Shown: positions 10,966 to 23,875, counted from the first letter of the stretch. The stretch is DNA of 64,000 bases from Mycogone perniciosa (GCA_025331125.1 JAOALB010000198.1:19663-83662), one strand, 5' to 3'. A program made the numbers and translations. Notes: a model not told the origin generated them from the sequence alone.

Positions 10966-12552
10966 ATGACGTCCGCCGTTGAGAGTCACGAAATGGCCCC
11001 GCCAAACCATCATCATCAACCTCATCAGCATCATAATGGCGGGGACCAGGAGTGCCAGCAGCCGCTGCAGAAGAGGCCGAGGACGATGACCACGACGGAG
11101 GAGATCGACAACACTATAACTCGGCCTGGAAGCGTCAGAATCAACGTCAAGGGCGCCTTTATTGTCGATCCAGACACTGCGACGCCCGCACTGGGGAACA
11201 ATGCGACTGAGAGCGGGCGCATCAGTCCGGCGCATCACGAGACCAGCGATATTCGGCTGCCAAACCACACAGCCGTGGTGAGCCACATAGCCATGGACGT
11301 AAGTAGACCAATTGGTCTTTCTTCAGGCGTTCTGGTGCGCAATCGTACGTGCTGAAGCTAATCATCTCGCTGCGCAATTGCAGATTGGCGGCTCGCTAGT
11401 GAAACTCGTCTACTTCTCGCGAGAGGTGCATTCGACCGAACCCGGCGGCCGGCTCAACTTCCAGCACTTCGAGACCGATCGCATAGAGGACTGCTTCGAA
11501 TTCATGAAGCTCTTGCGCGACAAGCACATGGCCCTGAACGGGTCGCGGCCCGGCGAAATCTGCGTCATGGCAACGGGCGGCGGCGCATACAAGTTCTACG
11601 ACAGGATCCGGGAAACATTGGGTGTGGACGTACGGCGGGAGGACGAGATGGAGTGTCTCATCGTTGGTAAGCGACAGTTGTTGCACCATGACTGACACAC
11701 ATGGAAGCGATTGCGCTAACAAGCTTGCCCCCAGGCCTCGATTTCTTCATCACCGAGATCCCGCGCGAGGTCTTCACCTACTCCGAGACGGACCCAATGC
11801 ACTTCGTCAGTCCCCGAGAGACAATCTATCCCTACCTTCTCGTGAATATCGGCTCTGGCGTCTCGATGCTTAAAGTTACCGGCCCGCGATCATCCCAGCG
11901 AGTCGGCGGTACGTCATTAGGGGGCGGCACCCTCTGGGGCCTGCTCTCTCTTTTAACCGGCGCTCGATCGTTCGATGACATGCTTGCCGATGCAGAAAAT
12001 GGCGATAATACAAGAGTCGACATGATGGTTGGAGATATCTACGGCGCAGACTACGGAAAGATAGGGCTCAAGAGCACAGCGATCGCATCTTCGTTCGGCA
12101 AAGTATTCCGAATGAAGCTTCAGGCCGAAGCCGCGGCAGAAGCCGCGGCAGAAGCATCGGGCGATCCACTCAACGAGCATCCGGACCCATCAAACCCCTC
12201 ATTCTCGTCTGCCGATATCTCACGGTCGCTGCTATACGCGGTTTCCAACAACATCGGCCAAATTGCATACCTGCAATCCCAAATTCACAATTTATCCGAC
12301 ATTTACTTTGGCGGGTCCTTTATCCGAGGCCACCGCCAGACTATGAATACGCTCAGCTACGCCATTAAATTTTGGAGCAAGGGCGAGAAGCAAGCATACT
12401 TTTTGCGACATGAAGGCTATTTGGGCGCTGTGGGTGCGTTCCTAAAGAGACAGCCGATGAACTGGGGTCGGAGGGGAAGCTTTGAGGGGCTGAACGAAGT
12501 TCAAGAGTGGAGGAAGAACCAGAAAGCCACAGAATCTGGAGCAGCGTCATGA
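10966..12552 (+). CDS. CAB1: Pantothenate kinase, eukaryotic type II
   Basis: Exons 10966-11298, 11384-11666 and 11735-12552 join to 477 aa; introns are 85 and 68 bp. This is the first and rate-setting step of CoA synthesis: ATP-dependent phosphorylation of pantothenate. The core starts at residue 111 with the ATP-binding motif MDIGGSLVKLVYF, split exactly by intron 1. It continues with VMATGGGAYKFYD, GLDFFITEIP, YLLVNIGSGVSML, RVGGTSLGGGTLWGLLSLLTG and IYFGGSFIRG near the C-terminus, all typical of fungal and animal PanK. The N-terminal 110 residues are poorly conserved and begin with a His-rich stretch of about 10 His within 20 residues. A small Ala-Glu repeat (codons near 12121-12158, a 12-bp unit present twice) inserts between core blocks. 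The start ATG at 10966 is the only in-frame ATG near the upstream end. Confidence 0.93.
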
Positions 12553-13210
12553 TTCATATACTAGACTTTTGTTTTTTTGGGTTGAGGGGTGCATCAAGGT
12601 CAGCACGGTGTTTTCAGTTTTGGATAGAGCAGATTGCCACAAAGGCGTTGAGCTGCAGGAAGAAAGCCATCTATCTGTATCTTTAGTCGCATTAGAGATG
12701 CATCTTGATTTTGCATTCATGGGCGGATATTTGTTTATAGTCAACTGTCAAAACTAGCCATTATCAAGCATAAAATACAACAGATAGAATCGACATCATA
12801 GCAGCCGAGAAATGGTGAGATGTGATTATGTGTGATGGGTCTGAAGTATCCACGTTCCATCCATCCATTCGTACAATTTGCGTTATTGCATCCATCGTGA
12901 GCATAATCCGCGCCATCGCGATATGTAGTATATTGTACAAGGGATCCAAATCCTGATTCGGCCTGTCTGCCGTAACATGTTTCGCTCGCTTTATTCTTTA
13001 TCCATCATAAGGCGATGGGAGCATTTCCTGGCAGGACGCCTAGCCTACCTTTCATGCACAAAACCTCAACACGATGTTAACAAAAGTTGTTAAAATCGGT
13101 ATATCCCAAGTTGGAAATACATACCTAGGGGAAATTGCATCGAAGACCGCTGTAGAGCTTGGATATCAAAACTCATGGGTATGTATTTCTGTCTCTTGAT
13201 TCATATCTTC
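12553..13210. other. Convergent intergenic region
   Basis: This 3' flanking DNA lies between pantothenate kinase and AIM11, which converge. It is T-rich after the kinase stop. I see no gene, RNA or repeat in it. Confidence 0.6.
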
Positions 13211-13732
13211 TCACTCCTTTGATGATTGTGATGGTGACAAACTCTCCTCCGCCGGGTTTGTCTGGTACTGCTCCAGACCCAATTTCCCTAGCATATCATT
13301 CATCATCTTCTCAAACTCCCGCTCATCCTCTGGGTCAACATGCCCAGGCCTATTCAGAGCTACCCGCGTTTGGTCTCTCAGTTCATCAACTGAGCTCAAG
13401 TCAAACCCGAAGGAAAGCCCGCCAACCAACATGACTGCAAAGCTCGAGACGTTGAGCGTTGCGAGGCCAAGTGCCTGGACACCGAGCATAGACCCCTCCG
13501 GGCCGTAGACTTTGGGCGCCGGCCCGTTGTGTGAGTAAAACTTGGGGAATGATTCCCGCTTTCTACGCAGCACGGAGCGTCTTGAGACTGCGATTGAAGC
13601 GGCCATAAAGCCCGCGCCGACGAAAAATAGTCCGAATTGCCTTAGGGGACGTGCCCATGATGATGAAGTCGTTGCACTGTCCTCCCGGCTCCGGATGGCC
13701 GGAGGAAGTGATTGATTCGCAGTTTGTGGCAT
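13211..13732 (-). CDS. AIM11: AIM11-like mitochondrial membrane protein
   Basis: Single exon, 173 aa, ATG at 13732. Two predicted membrane spans lie at about residues 31-51 and 84-110, separated by a basic stretch (RRSVLRRKRESFPKFY) and a short linker. The second span begins ALGLATLNVSSFAVML and is followed by FGFDLSSVDELR. This arrangement and these blocks match the fungal Altered Inheritance of Mitochondria 11 family as I recall it. The yeast mutant affects mitochondrial genome inheritance; the molecular role is not known. The C-terminal tail is acidic and Ser-rich. It is divergent from the 2OG oxygenase gene, with 668 bp between starts. Confidence 0.85.
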   Translation of the reverse strand: MPQTANQSLPPAIRSREDSATTSSSWARPLRQFGLFFVGAGFMAASIAVSRRSVLRRKRESFPKFYSHNGPAPKVYGPEGSMLGVQALGLATLNVSSFAVMLVGGLSFGFDLSSVDELRDQTRVALNRPGHVDPEDEREFEKMMNDMLGKLGLEQYQTNPAEESLSPSQSSKE

Positions 13733-14400
13733 GGCGGATGATTTGAAATGAGATCTTTCGGACGACTATACTTGGAACCACGAATAGCTAAGCATCTCCG
13801 TGAAGGACTCAGCAAAAGATTGTACAAGAATGTACGGAGTAGGCGTTATTTCATTAAAGATTTTCGAATGTGACCATCGTCGCATGTCCTGCTCTTGGCT
13901 GAGAATGATGATTCTGATAGCTGCATTAAATATTTTAGTTGCATAAATACACGTGCAACAAGCCAGCATTATCGTATCTACCCAATAAATGCAACTAAGA
14001 AATGACCTCTTTGTCAGGAGCCTTACGTGGTGTTCGTTTCATATTACCTGCAGGACATCTCAACCAGAATTATTGAGATGACGAGAATTTCATCTAAAAT
14101 TTCCCCTCGTCATATTTATCTTATAGTACATAACTGAGCTAGTTTTGCTCTATCTTGTTCCCCCCTAGTTGGCGCCTCCTTAACCCCCCCCACACAACAT
14201 CTTCTATCTTTCCAAGCTTCAAACAACTTCAACTTCACACAAGTCTGCGCCCCTTGGACTACAGCATCTCAGTGCTATCATAGCCTCTTCTTTTTAAACC
14301 GGATTTTCAATTGAAACCAAACCCCAATTACGCATCTGTTCGGTAGCGATTTAGAGCGGACTTCCAGCATCCTAGCTCTCCCACAAGCCAGTCCCTCATC
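13733..14400. other. Divergent promoter region, AIM11 / 2OG oxygenase
   Basis: No gene is seen. It contains one copy of the dispersed repeat (GTACGGAGTA at 13832-13841) and CT-rich pyrimidine tracts at about 14160-14260, common just upstream of fungal start codons. Confidence 0.5.
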
Positions 14401-15373
14401 ATGCCAAAGCCTAAAGCATCCAAGGCATCAAAACCAGCCTCATCCTCACAACCACCCCCAGCAACCCCTCCTTCTTGGCCTCCTTTCAAGCCTCAGTTGC
14501 CAGTCGTCGAGCTATCGCCAGAGTTGCATCCCGCAACCTCCAAAATCGCCCTTATCCCGTCCTTCTTCCCCCGCTCCCTGTGTCGAGACTACGTGACCTT
14601 TCTCAAGACGCTCCCGCTGCAGACAACGCCGTCGAGGCCCAAGCGCGGCGAAGCGGTTCGTGTCAACGATCGGTTTCAGATCGAGGATCCGACTTTTTCT
14701 CGGAGATTGTGGGAACAGACGGGTTTGAAGGAGGCTCTTCTCGAGGGTGAGAATGTGAAAGAACTGTGGTAAGCTTGAGTAACCCAGAGCCCAATCCCTA
14801 TCATCTCATCAATTCACCAGAAAACACTAAAAACATGGTTGTATCTCATAATAAACTAATTATCCTGCTTCTAGGGGAGGTGAGCCAGTGGGATTAAGCC
14901 CAAACATCCGTATATATCGCTATTCCAAAGGTCAATACTTTGACTGTCACTGTAAGCGCTCACAATACTCAACCCTACCTCTTCACAACATCAAATAGAG
15001 TCCCTTGACTAATATTGCCCCAAGATGACGATTCCGACAAATTAACACTCGACTCCACCCCCGTCCGAACAACCTGGACTCTCCTCCTCTATCTCACATC
15101 AGCAGCCGAGGGCTGCATCGGCGGCGAGACCGTCTTCTATCCCCACGATCGACAGTCAAGAGCGGAAGAAATCGCCGTGTCATTGGAAACAGGAATGCTT
15201 CTCCTACATAAGCATGGCAACGATTGTTTACTCGTACTTTTTTCCCCTGTCATTTTATATACCTACCTTTCTGTTCATGAACTAACTGCGTTTCTTCGTT
15301 ATAGCACGAGGGCCGGGAGGTCTTGGCGGGCGAGAAATGGGTCCTCAGAACTGACATTTGCATTCGGAGATGA
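14401..15373 (+). CDS. 2-oxoglutarate/Fe(II) dioxygenase, prolyl-4-hydroxylase type
   Basis: Exons 14401-14768, 14875-14951, 15025-15233 and 15305-15373 join to 240 aa; introns are 106, 73 and 71 bp. The start is a Lys/Ser/Pro-rich stretch, then a double-stranded beta-helix domain. RIYRYSKGQYFDCHYDD carries the iron-binding H-x-D (His148, Asp150). WTLLLYLTS followed by GGETVFYP is the typical middle block. HEGREVLAGEKWVLRTD carries the distal His (His219) and a basic residue for 2-oxoglutarate (Lys229 or Arg233). All three iron ligands are present, so activity is plausible. The substrate is unknown; I see no signal peptide. Choosing the last donor (GTACTT at 15234) is what gives the conserved DCLLHEG junction. 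It converges on the RdRP gene. Confidence 0.85.
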
Positions 15374-15744
15374 CCACCTTGACGTGTTTATCGGTATTGA
15401 CTAAATAAATGCGTTTTGCACAAGCCCATGCATCATCTCATCTCGATCCTGGGGGTCACGCGCACAAATTGTCCATGAACTCACCTCTCGAATCAACTTC
15501 GCTATGCCTTCAACCTGGGGGGATGCAATTTATTATTAAAAGTTCTCATCTGTGCCACTCTAGGTTCTGAATTACACCTTTACCCCTTAAAAAGCCAAGT
15601 TCATTTGCCCATGTTGAACCACCCTGGGGTCGAATTTGCCGGTCCCGTCATCAACGGTTTATATAGCAAGATTACTCAACTGCGCCCAATCACCATCTCC
15701 ACCTATGATGCGCCCTGGATTGATACTCAAGACCGTCACTTCAG
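15374..15744. other. Convergent intergenic region
   Basis: This is 3' flank between the dioxygenase and the RdRP. An AATAAA-like signal lies just after the dioxygenase stop (about 15404-15410). Nothing else is recognised. Confidence 0.5.
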
Positions 15745-18700
15745 TCAAGCATCAAATTCCGCGAACTCTGCGAGTCGATCCATCGCGCCATCCTTCGAAG
15801 GCTGCCGCTCAACCGTCTCATCATGGACCTCCGCAAAGGCACCATCCTCACCCGAGGCTACATTTTTACCAATCTGCTCAATAACTTCAGCCTTGGGCTC
15901 AGTGCCAGAAGTCTCAGCTTGTGGGATTTCATCAATCGAGGGCTTAGAAACTGGTGTCTTCCGATGCGCCGCAGCCAGGATAGAGTTCTTTGGGTTATAT
16001 TTGCCCCCCGACGCAATTCGAGCCATTACCCAAGGAAAAATCCAGGGGAAGCTAATCAGCGGCATGGATTTCGCCTCCAGCCGTCGCGGCGGGACAATAT
16101 CACCCGTCTCGTCTGTCGGTCCACGATGGTGCTCAAATAACGCAATCTTGATCTCCTCTTCCGTGACATTGTACATGGCGGCGACGAACTTGTCAATCTT
16201 AGCCTCATCATAGCCTCCGGCGGCCTCATAGCACGCATCGCGAAACCTCTGCTTCAGAGCATCGTACTCACGACCGAGGTCTTCCTGTCTCTTGTAATCG
16301 CTTCCAATAGCCGGTCGCGACATGGCCCATCCAGTGTAGAGTTCAAACTCCGTTTCCACATTGTGCTGATACAGAATTCGGCGCACCGAGGTGTCGTACT
16401 GGGACTTGATCTTCCTTGCCTCTTCGAGGATCGAGTTGTCCGGTTCAAATCGATTGATGATCCTCTGGTCAAAGGCACGTTCCCAGTCTGGTAGGAACTG
16501 AATGGATTGCTTGACAACCTTGTCATAGACGACGCCGAGGGCCTTTTGGGATTTGTAGGTCGACTTCTTCTCCATAAAATGTGGCCACTTCTGTGGTTGA
16601 TACTTGGTGCCGAATGCCGCTGGCTCGCCAGTCTTGGGATAATCCACAGCCTTTGAGTGCAGATCCGCCAAATGCAAGCCTGACAAAATGTTAGTGATGA
16701 ATAATTCGCGCGAACAAGGAGAAGCAAGCACTTACACAACGGTGACTTGGGTCCATGCATATCCGCAAACGCCAGATGAGCCGTTGCAATCAGCGGCAGC
16801 ACGTCGTTCTTCAGATATCTGACAAAGAAGTCCCTCAAATCATCCACATTGACATCCCTATCTAGCTGTTGAGGCTTCGGACCAGTGTAGTTCATTGCCG
16901 GGTAATTCCATTCCTTTGGGATCAAATCGGAGTCCCAAATTACAAAGAAATCGTCGCCATCCAGGTCGCCACCAGAGAGCATGTTCGGAACTGGGCGATC
17001 GCCCTTTGAGGGGAAGACAACGACATCCCTCAAATGGTGGAGGTTGGGGTTGTCCACCGCCTGAACCACACGAATATCACCAGGATGAAGAGAAGGATTT
17101 CGACCAACTATACACACCCCCTTAATGATGTTGGTCTTGTTGTAATGTCTACTGTCCGAAAGCTGCAGGAAAATCTGGGGCAGTTTGTTGATGTCCTTGT
17201 CGGAAGATCCTTCAGTTGCGTTTGAGTGTCCTCTCAAGGTACCTGTCTCATCGACACAGCCAAGCACGAAGGCACTCTTTTCGACCTGGATTCTAGCTTT
17301 CTCTTTCAGAAGTTTCAGAGACCATGATCTCCATAAATTCAGCAGGTTCATCACGAACGGCTCCTGCAGGCTTTCTGTCTTGAACCCTGCCTGGAGGAAT
17401 TCGGCCAATATGAGAGTAGACTGGTTCTCGTCCACGCACTTGGTAAGTATCTCCACCGCCGCGTTATTGCTCTTCATGGCTTGTTCATAGAGGTGAATCT
17501 GGTGATCTAGAAGACCAACGAAAGCTGCGATGGGCACCCCAAGGCTTTCCAAAATGGTAATAGTCTGCCGATTAAGGGTGGCAGTTGAGAATCTCGCACA
17601 TCGAATGATCTCAAGATTCTTGATGTCGGCTTTGAACTTCTCCTGAGACTCGCGTATGTAGACTTCTCCTCTTTTTGCGTGAGGCCAAACTGCCAGCACG
17701 CCTTTACATCCACCCATGCGAAACTGAAAAGCGGAGGGCTCACAGAACACGTCCAGGGTCAGTTCCTCGATGATCATGCGAGCTAGGAACTCGGAGATTA
17801 TTCCAACGCCATCGCTGAAGCAATATCCATTCCTCTCGATGTCCTGAATTGGCCGAATATCCGGGACGGGGATACCTCGCATCTCTCTCGTTGTCGAAAA
17901 GCACTGCCCCAGGCGAGCGGCATACTTGGCGACAATTTTGATGTGATTGAACTGGCCCATCCATTGCCGAATATCGTGGCAAGAGATGTGGTCAGTCGGA
18001 CAGAAGAAATAGACACCACATTGTCTGAGCTGTGAGCTGCCGAATGCAAGGAATTCGTAAGTTCGATCACCAATCCTGATGCCCTGATACAATGTTCGAA
18101 GCAAACGTTTCCAGATATCATCGTTGCGAGGTGAATTAATGGCTATGCGCCCGGTTTCTGACTCCTCGACAAACTGAACTCGCAAAAAGCGGTCCTGGAT
18201 ATTGGTGTAGTGGCGCATTACCCTGTTGGAAGTTTCTACTGTTGGAGAATTGAATCGAATGGTTGTCGGTGTAATGATGACCTTGCGTACGAGGGTACAA
18301 TAGTGAGGAATCCTAATGCTCGGTATATAAGACTCTGCCTCACGAGATTTAAACAGCTGCATTGGATCATGGAAGATCTGATTCTGATCGACGACAAATT
18401 CCAGACGGCGCGTGGCATCGAATGTATCTAGGGCAGCTAGCTGTTGGAGAAATTCGACAGAAATTGCGTGCTCGTTGAAGATTCCACGGGTGACGCAGAC
18501 TTCGAGTTGGTATCGCACTGCAAAGTCAAGATGTACGAAAGGAGAGTCAGGAAGCTGTAGAAGAGCCAAAGCCTGGCCCTCGTTGGTGATAGGAGGATGG
18601 TCCAGGTAGTCCCACATTGTTTTGCTCGAGCCTGTGACCACGAAGTTGTCACAATCCTGAATCTTCACGTTGAAATCCTCCAAGGCCATATGAAGATACT

Positions 18701-19706
18701 GGATTTTTGCCTTGGCTACCTCGCTCTCAGCGTCCAGTACCAGTCTAAAGGTCGTCCAACGACCGAGTTCCATATATCCAGGATCTGGTGTGTCGTTGTG
18801 CGCGGCAACTGGATATCGGTTCGGCGCACTAGGGTCTTGAGCGACATCAGTGGCCCTGTACCAAGTATCTCTGCTGCTCCAGGTGGGATTATGTGAAGAA
18901 AGAGACTGCAGTATGTCATCACTCTTCCAGAAGTAGTATGGGGGCACTGCCAGCGGTAGAACCATAACATTGCCTTCTTGTGAGTTCTGGAAGATGGATT
19001 TGATCTGGGATACTTCGGCAACAAACTTGAATGCCCTGATCCTCTGCCAATCTCCAGTGTTGGTGACAACGGGAAAATGAACACTCAGACGCTTTGACTT
19101 GACGTCCAGCTCCATACCAAGATCGTTGGCGCCGGGAGATGCAGCAAGCGATCTCCTGATGTTCATCGAAGTCGGACCAACCATGGCGCCGAACTCAAGT
19201 GTTCGAAGCGCTGCCGTGATTTTGGTCGGGTACTGCCTGTCTGGACAGACTCGACTAGTCCACCAGCCGCGAGGACTTTCGTTCCCAATTGTCAACTTTA
19301 TTTCCAACCCCTCGGGGTAGTTGGCAATATCCGGGTGCTGGACAACGATAGAGCGGGCCTCCCAGAATGGGCGACTGGGTGGAGGTTCAAAACAAATCCT
19401 CGCAGACATGGTTCCCGCGCCATTCTGAGGATCAAATATATCCATCCAGGTGATGTTACCCTCATCTGAAAACCACTGCCATAGGTAGAGGGTAGTCACA
19501 TCGACCGGTAGGCCGTCCAATCTAACCGCCAGCTCAGGCCATGTTCTCCAGTTTGACACCGTTCTTGGGTTCTGCCTTGACTGGTTTCTCGACTGAGATT
19601 TAGAGGCAGAGCCTCTGTCTTTGTTATTGTTTCTTTTCCATGAGCTGGTGTTGGCCTGTTGCTGCGGCGTGTCGGGTAGTCGCTGTGTCGACCGGTCTGC
19701 AGCCAT
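15745..19706 (-). CDS. Cellular RNA-dependent RNA polymerase (RNA silencing)
   Basis: Two exons (19706-16736 and 16679-15745, 56-bp intron with TCACTAACA branch) join to 1301 aa. The open frame extends upstream only to a TTG, so I start at the first ATG (19706). Near residues 60-130 is an RRM-like segment (ELAVRLDGLPVDVTTLYLWQ). The catalytic double-psi beta-barrel carries LSGGDLDGDDFFVIWD at about residue 910, with the three Asp of D-x-D-G-D intact. It is followed by the LADLHSKAVDYPKTG block just across the intron. This is the eukaryotic QDE-1/SAD-1/RRP-3 class that makes double-stranded RNA for Dicer. The RRM-like N-terminus argues for the SAD-1/RRP-3 side rather than QDE-1, but I cannot settle the subfamily. 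It is a host gene, not a viral polymerase. Confidence 0.93.
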
Positions 19707-20359
19707 GGCGGCGCAAAGCGAGAGCAATGAGTCGCCCTGCAGAACTCGAAGTTCGATGGAAGATTTTGAACTGCTCTTTGGGTCCGTTAGCAGCAATTAG
19801 AGACCTGCGTTGGCCATTCGATGACTTGAGGCCTGTGACAGGGAAGAGAGTATGGTATGCCTTGCACTCTTTCTTGTTGTCTGCGAAGGAGCAGAGTCGC
19901 AGTCAATTGCGATAGACAAAGGAGAGGGCGTAGAAGAGTGTGAGGTTTTCGGAGTTGGAGAGGTGAAGAAGCAAAAGAGTGAGGAGAGGAGGTGAAGGCG
20001 AGTGTTTTCAGATTTGTTACGGTGTGCACAGGTGTGTTTACAGTGCGGCCACCTGCTCACTCGAGGAGCTCCGAGGACAATAGCAGGAATCGCACTCTCC
20101 TATTCCTTATTGTTCTACAATTTTAATAAATTCACACAGAAACTATTCAACTCTGTAAAGCAAATTCGAGTGATTTGTTTGGTGAGTCGGAATGCGTTTG
20201 TGCTGTATTTCTTCCGTTTGTCTGTTTGCTTGCGTGCAACACCAACTTCCCCATCATGGAAATGCCTGTCCAAGTGCCTCTATTAAGTAACGTTATTACT
20301 TCTATAGAAGATCGAATATCCATCTTTTTTCTTTAGTCCTCTCTGTCCCATTTCTAGTG
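19707..20359. other. Intergenic region: RdRP promoter and DLD1 3' flank
   Basis: This contains the 5' flank of the RdRP (a pyrimidine-rich minus strand near 19860-20000) and the 3' flank of the D-lactate dehydrogenase. I see no gene or repeat. Confidence 0.5.
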
Positions 20360-22380
20360 CTACACAGAAGACATACCTTTGTTTGACTCCCACGGCACGT
20401 CCATAATCTTGCCTGGATTCTTGATCCACCGCGGATCCAGAGACCTCTTAATGGCAGACATCACGCCAACTGTCTCTGGTCCAACTTCTAACAGCAGGCT
20501 ATCCTTCTTGCCCCAGCCGATTGCATGTTCTCCTGTGCATGTCCCTTCCATTTCTAGTGCCAGATTCACCATCTTCTTCACAGGCTTCAACCTTGGCTCG
20601 TTCAGCTTCATCCGCTTTATTGTACATAATACTCTCGTGGAAGTTGCCGTCGCCAATATGACCGAGGATGCTTGCAAATAGGCCCAAATCGTCCATATCT
20701 TTCTTGCTAACCTCGATGATGTCTGCCAGTCGGCTGAACGGTACGGCTATATCTGTGCTCCCTGGTGTATCGTCAGTACCACTTCTCTATACGAGTTTAC
20801 TCATGATCAAATGCACTCACAAACGTCCTCTCCTTTCTTTCTCAATGCCAGCATCGACCACAATGATTGCTTTCTAGCTGACCAGAGCAACTTCTGCTCT
20901 TCATCATCTTTGGCAAACTCAAAGCCGCCTCCTTTGTGGGCTGCCGTGATTCTTTCCACAAGTTGGATATGCTCCTGAACACTCGCTTTTGTGCCTGCGA
21001 ACTTGAAGAAGAGAGTCGGTTTCTCCACCCAAGTTCGAGGTGCAGTGAAACCGCTGAGGTTGACCACACGCATTTGCACCTCGTCCATGATCTCCATGCA
21101 CATCACGGGGATGGCAGCCTGCATGACACCGGCTGCGGCAGATGCGGCGTCTCGGATGCTGGGGAAATTAACAACGGCGACGGATATCACCTCAGGAATG
21201 ACAGCCAATTTCAGTGTTGCTAGGAGTCGATCTGTCAGTCAATAATCTCTGGATGAGATGGAGATGTGGTGCAAACACTTCTTACGCACCCTCAGTGACA
21301 ATACCCAAGGTACCCTCGGATCCTACAAACAAACTGTTGAGGTTGTAACCTGCTGACGATTTCCGAGGTCGCCTTCGCGTCTTTATGATACGTCCATCCG
21401 ACAATACAACAGTCAAGTTGATTACCCAGTCCTTCATTGTGCCATACCTCACGGCGTTGGTTCCAGAACAATTTGTGCCAATCATGCCTCCAATTTTTGC
21501 AGTTGGCCCTAACAAGCTGTGTTAGTTTCTACCTCTGATAGACGAAGGAGAAGCACCGCTGCAACACTAACCGGGATCAACTGGAAAGAACAGACCAGTG
21601 TTCATCTTAGCCAGTTTAGCATTCAGGTCCTGCCAACCGATACTTGGTTGGACAACAACATCCATGTCTGCCGTATTGACCTGGATGATCTTGTCCATAT
21701 GAGCAAAGTCAACGCTGATGCCGCCATATGGAGCTGAGAAATTTCCCTCAAGACTAGTCCCTCCGGAATAGGGGATTACCGGCACACGGTGACGGTAGCA
21801 CACACGGACAATAGCGGAAACCTGTTCTGTCGAACGAGGATACGCCACTGCAACCGGCAGACTGTCTGGGTTCACCGTCGACCAGCTCGAGTAGCCATGA
21901 GCATGTAAGTCTTCTGGATCCGTGGAGATGATATCTTCATCACCTAATTCTCGTACAATCTCCGCAATGGCCTAATCATTCGAAGTGATTTAATAGTCAG
22001 AAGGAGAGGGAGTGGACCCTAGCCGAACTCACCTCTTGCATCTGAGCCAGGGTCGCGAACCCATCCTCTAAGGCGCCATGGTCTGATGACGTCGAGGAGG
22101 GTGAGACCACCGCATCCTCCTTCTGGGGCTTAATACTCGCAAGACCCCAACCAACTACCCCAGCAGCAACAGCCACCGCCAAGACTCCGTGTCCACTCCA
22201 TCCCGATGGTGTCGTCGGAGCGGGATTGGAACCGGCCGGAGACCCCCCCGGCGCCGAGGCCTCACCCGAAGCACGGTAGCAGGACACCATAAACCCCCGT
22301 CGGAAGCTGCCAGTTCTAGTCGCATGCTGGCGGCCGCTGCCTAGCAGGGTCCTTGCCTGCGCCAAAGGTCGGATTGGCAT
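20360..22380 (-). CDS. DLD1: Mitochondrial D-lactate dehydrogenase (cytochrome), with a frameshift in the last exon
   Basis: Five exons: 22380-22033, 21971-21572, 21508-21290, 21219-20821 and 20761-20360, with introns of 59-70 bp. The N-terminus is Arg/Ser-rich with a hydrophobic segment (HGVLAVAVAAGVVGWGL), fitting an inner-membrane-anchored intermembrane-space enzyme. The FAD-binding domain shows VPVIPYSGGTSLEGN, GLFFPVDPGPTAKIGGM and GSEGTLGIVTE. The C-terminal domain has LGHIGDGNFH and GTCTGEHAIGWGKK. The enzyme oxidises D-lactate and passes electrons to cytochrome c. At 20579-20582 the frame breaks: the codons after AERAKVEAC continue in another frame with VKKMVNLALEMEGTC. The shift equals loss of one dinucleotide in a TG repeat. 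Without it the protein would be about 590 aa with all signature blocks. It is either an assembly error or a recently inactivated gene. Confidence 0.88.
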
Positions 22381-23875
22381 TGCCCCTGAGAGCTGAGGAC
22401 AGACAACACAAGATACTCGGAATGAGCGGAATCTGGGGGTTTCGTGGTCGTCACAATAACAATACAGTGCTAAACACTAAGCAGGCCCGGTGAACCGATC
22501 TTGGCCATCATCTACAATTGCCGGCAATCAAGAAGGCGAGCCGGGTAATATACGAGTAGAGAAAGCCAGAGATCTAGTTGTTTTACCCCCGCATAAGCCG
22601 ATCGATGAGTGTGGGGTTCACTCCCCTCCTTTCTATTTGGAGGTTAACCTACACCTTTCTATTTTTGTATGAACGGAAGTTGGAGTCTTCCCAATCTAAT
22701 AGATATAGAGGCGATGCGATTCCTTTTTCTATTATTGGACTACTTTATATCTGAAGGTTATTTACTTAATCCAGACTAAAGTGGCTGCATAGTTCCCATC
22801 ATGACGATGGGTAGATGTGTGGAGTATGATGCCAAGCTTCTAAACAAGTATTATAACAATACCCATCTATCAACAGGTCAAATTAATGTGATCATAGCTT
22901 GTTTACCTATCACCGACGCTTCGGAGTATACTCTGCCGAGGCTCTTTTCTCCAAGAATGTAGATAGTAGATACGTTAGACTGAGGCTACCTTGCACTAAC
23001 ACAGTGTTATCCGACAAAAGGCAAATCTACTACTTTGTACATTCGTATTTCGCCGAGACTTCCATTGGCAATTTGATCAATGTTGCACCGCCATTGAAGA
23101 ATGGGTCGGCAACTACGAAGTAGCCTAGCATAACACTGCCTGAGGATGGTTATGCCGACATAAAGCTCGTGTATACGAAGTAGAGCGGAGATGACCACAA
23201 AGGTGCGCATTCAATGTAGTAGTATACTGTCAGCGAGGAAGTCAAGCTAAACAATCTAGGCAGCCATAGAAGGGCGGAGTAGAAAGCAAGGTAAAACGTG
23301 CGCATTCATGGAGTCGAGAGGCTAAAGGGCGCAAGTGCTCCTCATTTCTCGTAATGGTTTCTGCGAAGTAGAAATGGAGAGTATTCAACAACAAGCATAA
23401 TAAAGTAGTTTGAATGACAGTACTAATACCAATATATATGATGTCACACGATTACCTGTCTGGCTAAGGCTCTGCTAGTAGTACTCGTAATAGTGCCATA
23501 GAACACTCTCGAACTGGTGGCATAAGAAGATGCGGAGAGCACCAATGTCTCAATTGGGATGATATATCGCGCAATATCGGCAAGACATCCGAGGCTCGGC
23601 TCATGCATTCTGGGGCTGTGAGAGACCCGCTGCTATCGCAGTGATCTCAAATCTCCCCCGCCTACGTGATTTTGCGCCATTACAAATACTGAGCATCATA
23701 GCCTAGTAAATAGTACCATCTTTGTTTCCTCGGAACCATTGTGAAGGGCCTAGCAAAGACTCTACTTATCTTCCAACGTCCCGTCAGTAAGTCTTCAGAC
23801 AATCATCTTTATACCCTCACATACTCACAGATACAGAATCAAGCACACCAATAATCATCACCCTCATCGCCCATC
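22381..23875. other. Divergent intergenic region, DLD1 / peroxiredoxin
   Basis: This is a 1.5-kb stretch without a supported gene; the frames at 22490, 22899 and 23007 are short and unlike anything I recognise. The middle part (22620-23560) is more AT-rich than the flanks. A pyrimidine-rich, CA-rich leader precedes the peroxiredoxin ATG. Confidence 0.5.

Noticed and set aside
15745..19706. Possibility that the RdRP is an integrated viral polymerase
   Set aside because: The DLDGD motif, RRM-like N-terminus and intron identify the cellular QDE-1/SAD-1 family, unrelated to viral palm-type polymerases.
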